Below are positions 57,048 through 64,000 of a stretch of 64,000 nucleotides of DNA, piece by piece (the stretch's first letter is position 1; each line of letters opens with the position of its first letter). The position numbers and the translations under genes were made by a program. Source of the stretch: Phialocephala subalpina (Eukaryota; Ascomycota; Leotiomycetes; Helotiales; Mollisiaceae); assembly GCA_900073065.1 (NCBI GenBank), contig FJOG01000022.1:695047-759046 (forward strand), in the 5' to 3' direction. The notes beneath the pieces are model-generated. The model worked only from the letters and a program-made list of their open reading frames with translations, had not been told where the DNA came from and made no database searches.

Positions 57048-59837
57048 ATGACGCTATCTCGAGGAACGACGACGATCGACTTCGAGTTGCTAGAAACGAG
57101 TAGAAGGAAATACGTCTGTCGCACTTGCTTCAAAGGGTTTACGCGTAGTGAACATCGCATTCGCCATGAACGAAGACGTAAGCATCTTACTTTCCTCTTT
57201 TGTAGCATTCTTAGCCGAGGAGGCCTGGAACCTTTCTTGCTAACTTGAATTAGATAGCCAAGAAAAGCCCTATGCTTGTGAGATCTGTCAGAAACGATAC
57301 AGTCGACGGTGAGTAGATAGGACTGCGCAAGCAAGCTTGTGGTACACTAAACAAATCTTGGCCATAGAGATCTCCTGGTTCGGCATCAGAGAACCATCCA
57401 TGCGACAGAGCAGCTTGGAGGCAGCAAGAACATTGATGTGCACTTACCATCCTCACGTACGGCTTCTGTTCTTGACTGCGGAGGTGTCTAATTGTGATCC
57501 ATAGCACCTCTCTCTCAGCACGGTTCCTCGTTCGATGACAACATTGAGGTTTCTCTTGCCGTGGATGAGGCAGCTCGGAGTCGAACCCCGAGTACTAATG
57601 AATCGACACTCGATGACTTTACTTGCTCGGAAGTTTTCTCGGGATACCAAGTTGGGACTGAAGCGCACCCACCCCGATCCATGGACAACACGCAGCGCGA
57701 CATTTATGAAGACGCCAACCCGAATTGGATGAATCTTCTGGAGCCTCTCTTTGACTGGTCCTCGCAGCAGATGGCTGACCTAGGACTTCCTCTTCTGAAT
57801 GACCAGCTCAGGGAAGGTTTCTCGCCCTTGGAAGATTTGGCAAGTTTGCGTCAAGAACAGAATGCATTTCAGCGTAACGCCGCTTCTGGAATGTGTACCA
57901 ATGCATATTCGAAGACCGACATGCTTCAGACAAACTCCCTTGAGTATTGTGATCTCGATGCGAAAGTCACGCCCAGCTCACAGTTAGGCGCGGTACCTCA
58001 AGTAGTAAAGCATAATTGCTCAACAACTGTGATCCACTTCACGGAGGCCATGCGTCAGAACCTCCTCACGAGTCTATCGGAAATCGTCTTGTCTGAAATG
58101 CTTCAGCTCGTGCAATCTTTCAGTGCAAAGCTTTTCGAACGATGCTTGCAGAGATACATCGACGTCTTCCATACGCATGTGCCCATCTTTCACTTGCCAA
58201 GTCTTGATCTCGCTAGCGCTCCTCCACCTTTGATCCTCTCGATGTGCGCAATAGGCGCAATACATCGAATGGAACGAAAGATAGCAGCTATACTTTACAA
58301 TATAGCGTATCAGGCTCTCGGGAGCATGAGCATGACCAGAGTACATGAACGTGTCGAAATTCTTCTTCAAGACTGGATATATCCCGGGCATACTCCGAGT
58401 AAACCCGCACCAACCTCGCTCTGGGAAAGTCAAACGACTTTTTTGTTGACAGTGTTTGAGACACTGAGTGGAGATGCAGAGCTTTCTTCCTTGGCCATCG
58501 ATCGATTAGGCTTTTGCGTTCGTGTTATTTTAAACTACTCTGGTCGCTTGCTCGAACCCTCTGCTGACGAGATACCCAGGACTATCGGGCTCGTCTACTA
58601 TGGCTTCAGTCTCACAACACTAATCTCAATGGACTGTCGTGGGAATCTTGGATTGAACGAGAATCAGTGAAGAGGTATGTTTTCAACCTATGAAAACTCC
58701 CGCCTGGACTCTCTGATTCAAACAAACAGATTGTTGTACGCCCACATGTATCTGTGCAACCTCAATACCATGCTGTTTGGCCTTACTGCAGGCTTTTCGA
58801 TGTTGACAGACGGCCAAGTTGAGATGCCTTGTCATCCTACTCTATGGGATGCTTCAAACGCAGAGGAGTGGCGAATCCTAGCGAACAACAGAGGGTACAG
58901 CTCTCCTTTGCTAGTGAAAGATGCCGTATCACGACTCTTGAACGGAACTTATCCGAAAGACGTATCCGAACAATTCTGGTTATGGGATCCGTATTCATGC
59001 AACGTTGCTGTCAATGCAGTAGCGATATACATCTCGCACATGGTCCAAGGATCCCATTTCCTCGGCGAATGCCCCACCAGTTCAGGAGAAGCCTCGACTC
59101 CACAAGCAGCCATAACAAATCAAATGGAGACCGCGATAAGCAGATGTCTGCTGCTGATTAAAGACTCAAGGGCCCGAGCGGACGACTCCTACACCTGGGG
59201 CGAAACCGAAGGACCATTGTTATTCAACTCCCTGGCTTTGCTGAGGGTGAGTTACTGCAAAATCATGACTCGAGCGGAGTCTGCCAGTCGCGCAATGTTC
59301 TTCCGAGAGGATGAAGCCGATTTCGGAGGTTCTATCCGAAGATTTCTTGGCGAATCACTGGAATGGAATATTTTCTTGACGAGAGCTGTGTCTGTGGCTC
59401 TAGAAAGCATCATGACGCCAGCGAGGGTCGGCAGTCTTCTCGTCAGAAAGACAGCGGCTTTCACTTGGGCTATCGAGCATGCCTTTTCCTCATGGGACTC
59501 CAGTACGTTCATTGGCCTTTCTCATGTTATGCTCGAATTGTGACTGACGAAAGTCCAAGTTTTGCTTTTGACGAAGTGGTTATATGCCATCGAACTGCGC
59601 GAACGCCAAGGATTTGAGATGCAAAATACCGAAAAACAGATAGTTGATAAAGTACGCAATATGCTAGCCGAGGAGGATAGTGTGGTCGCGTCTGAACCGT
59701 GTCTGGCGGCTGCATTAGCACGATTCTGGGCCGGATACTATGATGAGGTTTGGGTGTGGGGTGTGACCCCAAAGATGGGCCGCATGTTGCGAGAGCTGGC
59801 GAATCATTACGAGGCAAGATCAGCTGTTGCTGCTTGA
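57048..59837 (+). CDS. C2H2 zinc-finger transcription factor with fungal regulatory domain
   Basis: My model has seven exons: 57048-57177, 57254-57308, 57368-57456, 57505-58523, 58580-58674, 58730-59502 and 59554-59837, giving 815 codons (814 residues). Two C2H2 fingers, assembled across the first two introns, are at residues 24-44 (C24, C27, H40, H44) and 52-73 (C52, C55, H68, H73). The rest resembles the fungal_trans middle homology region: LFERCLQRYIDVFHTHVPIFHLPS, then LSWESWIERESVKRLLYAH, FSMLTDGQVEMPCHPTLWDA and ALLRVSYCK. Intron 3 (donor GTACGG) is needed to skip two stops. Intron 4 has an unusual GTTATT donor but a good GCTGAC branch and CCCAG acceptor. If that intron is wrong, the gene carries a frameshift near 58570. 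Its position beside the FAD monooxygenase/VAO pair suggests a pathway regulator. Confidence 0.83.
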
Positions 59838-60468
59838 AGCAAAGAAAGTCCACGGAATCGAACAAAACGAAGTCAGCCTCCACGTTAAGCAAATGTATGC
59901 TCGTATCAGTCGTGTTTAGCTCTGACTAACGGCCAATAAGTTGAATCCTGGATATGGTTAAATCTTGATCGAGTCTCTTCTTTCTCCGTCCGCTCGTATT
60001 GTACATGCCCTCTTGCTCGATATTCGCCTCGAATTCCTCGACTAAGCTCTGCAAGCCTGCTGGTGTTGGATTGAAATCTGCCTTGCAAAGGGATCTAAAG
60101 CCATTAGATGCGCTACAAATATAGGTGTTGTCGAGATGTAGGTACAGAAGGATGGAAAAAATAGATATTGAGAATCTAACGTTTTACATTGGTACGAAGA
60201 GAATCAAGCCCGCTTGACTTGCATCTCCGACACTGAGAAAAAGCAAGCAGAATAGATTGCATGTGTAGGGCTCCAAAAGTATGTCATGTGCTTCCTGACA
60301 TGCCAGCAGCCTCCAAGGTGTGAGAGGTAGCATGATTCGACTAAAGTCCTTGAAAATAATGACATCCATTTGGATTGAAAGTTGGAGAACCAACCCTTAG
60401 AATACCGAACGTATCTTCCACCACCAGAAAGAATTCTGCACAAGATTGAACACCCTGAGCTTTCACCA
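59838..60468. other. Gene-free stretch
   Basis: 3' flanks of two convergent genes, the regulator (plus) and the 2EXR gene (minus). No feature recognised. Confidence 0.35.
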
Positions 60469-61653
60469 TCATGTTTGCTGCGCCCGCATAATCTTTTCCT
60501 TTTCGAGTTCCTCAAGCTCGCGGTCTAGGAGGTTGCTCTTGATCCTTGCCTCGCAGAGCCGTTTGGAAGCTTCCAGCAACCTCTTGGAACTCTCGTGAAC
60601 CATGAGCTTGAATTCAAGCTTCGGTATCACCCAGTCCTTGCCAGCCTCATGATTGTCCTGGTTCCACTGCTTCAGTTCATCCATACCCACGTAGTCGGAG
60701 AAGTCCTCATCCAGTCCACGTATAACAGGTAGTCGAACATTGTCTCGATCAGTTTCGCGCGAAGGATCGTAAGCATCCCAAGTACGGACTGCTTCCTCAA
60801 CGTCGATGGGGTCAATTAGCGCCAAGGCAGACATGTCCGCGTGCTGAATATCATTCTCCGATCCGTAGACAAGATGGTTCACAACCAGATATAGCTTCTC
60901 GAGACATGGAAAGATGCAGAGTATATCTCTCATAACTTGATATTCCCTGACCAGTTCGTCTTCATCCTCATCCAGTAGAATTGCCAGCCGGCGCACTTTG
61001 CGAACATTATCGGTATCTTCGATTCCAAACCCGGAATCAAGAGTCTGACCGATAAGCACAAGACCGGCCCATTCAGATGGGAGTGTCTGTTTGTAGCTTC
61101 CAGTAAAGGTATCGTAGCGTAAGTAAAGAGTGTCCGATTCGAAATTGAAATATGTTTGGGGTATCGAGAGCGGGCATGCAAATGCTCTGGTGTAACGCTT
61201 TGCAACTACTTCATAGGCCTCTCTGCATGCCAATAGATTCTGAGGTGTGGATAAGTCGGATGCCAACCCCTGCAGATGTGCTTTTCGATGATCATCCGCC
61301 GCTCTGAAATCAATGCTAGAATAGTACAACTCGTCCCTGACTTGAAACCTGGCCGCAGCATGCCGGTCGCTTGAATCCCGCTCGTCTGATAAATACAACT
61401 GCTCGATTATATAGTCATCGGGTATGGGCACCATCTCACCATTGAATGCGGGCCATAAGGCGTTATTCTCTTGCTCCCACTGGCCAATCGTCTTTTGTAG
61501 GGACTTGTGCCGGATATGAACAATTCTTGGGCCAGGTAAGGCGGCCTCCCAAATCATCAGCCGTATCTCTCGTGGGAGCTTCGGAAAGCATGTAAAGGTT
61601 CGTTCGTCGGGAATTTGATCGCTCGCAGACGGGTCTGACGGTATCGCAGACAT
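60469..61653 (-). CDS. 2EXR domain protein
   Basis: A single exon of 395 codons (394 residues) from ATG 61653. The 2EXR signature FTCFPKLPREIRLMIWEAALPGPRIVHI is near the N-terminus. Later come FESDTLYLRYDTFTGSYK and VRKVRRLAILLDEDEDE, the second conserved half, then FPCLEKLYLVVNHL. The C-terminus is a charged coiled-coil-like tail (KRLCEARIKSNLLDRELEELEKEK). The frame is open further upstream to 61782, but the ATG at 61653 gives the usual short lead before the domain. Family function is unknown. It has the same layout as the gene at 30794 but without the acidic insert. Confidence 0.85.
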   Translation of the reverse strand: MSAIPSDPSASDQIPDERTFTCFPKLPREIRLMIWEAALPGPRIVHIRHKSLQKTIGQWEQENNALWPAFNGEMVPIPDDYIIEQLYLSDERDSSDRHAAARFQVRDELYYSSIDFRAADDHRKAHLQGLASDLSTPQNLLACREAYEVVAKRYTRAFACPLSIPQTYFNFESDTLYLRYDTFTGSYKQTLPSEWAGLVLIGQTLDSGFGIEDTDNVRKVRRLAILLDEDEDELVREYQVMRDILCIFPCLEKLYLVVNHLVYGSENDIQHADMSALALIDPIDVEEAVRTWDAYDPSRETDRDNVRLPVIRGLDEDFSDYVGMDELKQWNQDNHEAGKDWVIPKLEFKLMVHESSKRLLEASKRLCEARIKSNLLDRELEELEKEKIMRAQQT

Positions 61654-62334
61654 TATTGTGGTGTTCGCAGATGTGTTGATAGCTAGTTGAGGAATTGAGG
61701 GGTCGTAGTCGTTCGAATAACGTTCGTATGGGTATTCCGGGTGACTGTGCCGAGTCCGAGTATCCAACCAAACTAGGGACAATGGTGAGAGTCTGCAATC
61801 AGTGTCGTAGAAAGTAGAGGCCTTGTCGAGTACAATTCATAGCGTAGTGACTGTACTGAATTGTGGTCTCGCAAGTGAAGCATTGATGTTGACGACGTGA
61901 AATTAGGAAGTTGCGCTAGTCTCGATTCGACGCGTTTGTCCTTCCGAGAGGTCAAGGCATGACAGCCTTGTCACGAAGTCCACGAATTGACAGCCTCATT
62001 TCGACTTGGATCGCGAAGATCGTCAGAGAATATTACACCCATAATCTTGTTCTAGTATGTTTGGTCCTCCTCATTCCTGACGATATCAATGCTGCCTTCT
62101 TGTTTCAGCCTCGCGCAATAGCTCTTGCCGTGACTTGCAGACATAGCTTTTCGATGTTTTATTATTGTATATCATTCTCAAGGGTTTCTGCTAATCATAT
62201 TGATCCTCTCAGACATCTACACAGAAGCCACGCCTGTTAGCCCAGCTTGATCGACACCTCCAAATCTTCCATGCGTTGCTAGACATTATTCGAAGTAGGC
62301 CCGGCAATTCAGAACGGCAGATACGCAAACCACG
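61654..62334. other. Divergent intergenic region
   Basis: 680 bp between the starts of the 2EXR gene (minus) and the DUF7918 gene (plus). It should contain both promoters. No specific site recognised. Confidence 0.4.
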
Positions 62335-63647
62335 ATGGCAGTACATCCAGACCTTCCAGGTGTAGAGATTGTTGTTTGTGTGGATGGCGTTGCTCTTGAA
62401 GAATTCGAGGACACCGAGGGAGATGAGTCGATCTCTCGTCAACGTGAGGAGGATGATACAACTCTGACGGTGTCCAAATACATCAAGTCAGTCGCAGATC
62501 AGGAATTCGGCATCAAATATACCCTGCAAGACCCTTTCAAGATGGATTGTCCCATACTCGGCGTCACAGTCTTCCTCGATGGGAAGAAAATAATTCAGAT
62601 GTTGGCGATGAAGACCGACTACCAGCGTATGGGTAGAAAGTCTCGTCTTGTAGATAGATTGGAGGATGTCAACGAGGACGGCGAAATTATGTTCCGGACT
62701 ATTCGATTCTCGAAAGTCGAGACTAGTAAGTCAAACCATCTTTGCGGATCAGTTTTGTTTGACAATAAAAGCACTTGATGACCACGCGTACTCGAGAGTC
62801 GAAAAGGACCAAGAGCGTATGCGAAATGTGGGCTGCATTGATGTGGAAATCTGGCGAAAGGAGGGCCAGAGGCGGTCTTCGAGAGTGCCAGACAAAATAA
62901 AAGAAGACCTTCAGACGGGTGCAGTACATGAAAAGGCTCTGAAGGGAGAGCCGAAGTATCACGGTATCTCGTAAGTCTGTTTCCACGTCAATGTTTTCGG
63001 TCTCGCCGCCTTGCCTGGACTTTCTGGCTGAACTTGACCTAATTACGCGGAGCAATTTGGTTCGATGAAAGTATGACCTCAAAAGCGGCGACAAAAGTAC
63101 AGGCAAGGCTGGGAGATTGAACTGCTGTTCCATTCAAATCAAAGTCTCTAATGAAACAAGCCTCGGAGATGCAAGGCCCCTACAAACACCTACCGAGAAG
63201 TGGAAAGCACAGGAGTTGGACAAATATCCCATCGCATGTTTTACATTCAAGTACAGATCAGAGTGTAAGTCCTGCCACTCCCCGTCGAGTGATCTCGCTA
63301 ATACAAGGCTCATCCAATAGTGGCCCTGAAGGAGCTTCTGATCATCGAGCGAACCCCAGAACCAGAAGAGTCAACACCGGAAGCCGCAGAACCTATCGAC
63401 CTCGATCAACTCGATGCCGAACAAAAACGCAAGGTGGAGGAGTTCGCTCGGAGTCTTCTGGTATGCCATTCAAAGTTTTCTTGCCCCTCAATCTCCTATC
63501 CTCTTCGGGACATCAACTAATCTACCGCTGCAGTCTGGCTCAAGCCAAGCTACAAGAATCAAACGTGAACGTGATGAAGGTCCTTTCGGCTCAAGCAAAA
63601 AGCCAAGACCTGGAGAGAAGATTACAATTGACCTTACAGACGACTGA
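62335..63647 (+). CDS. DUF7918-type fungal protein with SUMO-interaction-like tail
   Basis: Five exons, 62335-62725, 62772-62970, 63161-63264, 63321-63460 and 63534-63647, give 316 codons (315 residues). The N-terminus MAVHPDLPGVEIVVCVDGVALEEF and the blocks VSKYIKSVADQEFGIKY, CPILGVTVFLDGKKI, GCIDVEIWRKEG, HGISLGDARP, ACFTFKYRSE and LALKELLIIERTPEP follow a fungal family known as DUF7918. Its role is unknown. The C-terminus KRERDEGPFGSSKKPRPGEK then ITIDLTDD combines a nuclear-localisation-like basic patch with a hydrophobic-acidic motif typical of SUMO-interacting motifs. Intron 2 (190 nt) is longer than the others. Its acceptor at 63160 was chosen because it alone gives the HGIS-LGDARP join. 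Confidence 0.82.
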
Positions 63648-64000
63648 TCAGATATGTGGATTGATGGGACAGGAATGTGTATTATATTTTGTCAGGGTCT
63701 GTGGTTATTGGTAGCTATTTGAGGGTGTTCGAGGGGCAAGATACCATAAATGGAAGGAGCAATTCTTGGAGTTGTAGATGACTAGGGCATATGGCCTCTT
63801 TCAGGCATCATTCCTGACTACCCTTCGGTTCCCAACTCCTTTGAACGCACTTCATTCCGATTTTATTTCTCCATCTCTTTCGCTCTTCTCCCTCCTTCAC
63901 GCCTCCACCTCAACACAAGCGCTCGTGCAAGTCTTCTAAAGGACCAATCTTCAAGTGTAGCGACAGCGACCCGCACTCGAACTCAACACATCATACCCGA
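63648..64000. other. Gene-free right edge
   Basis: 3' flank of the DUF7918 gene. Pyrimidine-rich stretches near 63840-63910 but no gene recognised. Confidence 0.35.

Noticed and set aside
57457..57504. A 21-nt 'intron' (GTGTCTAATTG...CATAG) in the C2H2 regulator
   Set aside because: Too short for spliceosomal splicing. A 48-nt intron starting at GTACGG (57457) removes the same stops in frame.

Overview
The window is nuclear DNA of a filamentous ascomycete (Pezizomycotina). Genes carry short introns of about 48-60 nt with GT(A/G)AGT-like donors, CTAAC/CTGAC branch sites and YAG acceptors. The families are typical of such fungi: HET, 2EXR, DUF7918, T5orf172, cutinase, Zn2Cys6 and C2H2 regulators. 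A Leotiomycete is my best guess, but only as an impression from the family mix.

Bases 1-16300 are an accessory, transposon-rich tract. It holds three broken HET (heterokaryon incompatibility) genes, a TA-flanked MITE (721-1007), an integrase-type DNA transposon with GATC target duplication inserted in the second HET relic (2266-5170), and a full Ty1/copia retrotransposon with GGATG duplication (10304-16302). The elements are AT-rich and full of stops, as expected after repeat-induced point mutation (RIP). One four-exon gene in this tract looks intact: a 699-residue protein with a STAND-type helical N-terminal region, an ankyrin segment and a C-terminal membrane helix (6234-8484).

Bases 16300-26100 hold a decayed 2EXR fragment, a DUF218-type gene broken by two in-frame stops, a cytochrome P450 with a 24-nt micro-exon, a regulator with both C2H2 and Zn2Cys6 domains, a second MITE touching that regulator's stop codon, and an aryl-alcohol-type zinc dehydrogenase.

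Bases 27000-47200 are ordinary gene space: a T5orf172 protein, a 2EXR protein, the ribosome-quality-control factor NEMF/Rqc2, a small gene frameshifted by a 16-bp tandem duplication, a RidA-family gene, an Old Yellow Enzyme, a secreted type-B carboxylesterase and a cutinase.

Bases 47500-64000 hold two parts of one P450 pseudogene separated by an opposite-strand PA-clan protease-like gene. Next comes an apparent phenolic-catabolism group: an FAD monooxygenase and a vanillyl-alcohol-oxidase-type flavoenzyme, divergent from one promoter, followed by a C2H2 regulator with GCGGGG (CreA-like) sites upstream. The window ends with a 2EXR protein and a DUF7918 protein with a SUMO-interaction-like tail. 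Exon boundaries were worked out by eye from splice signals, reading frame and family resemblance. All multi-exon models given as intact sum to whole codons.
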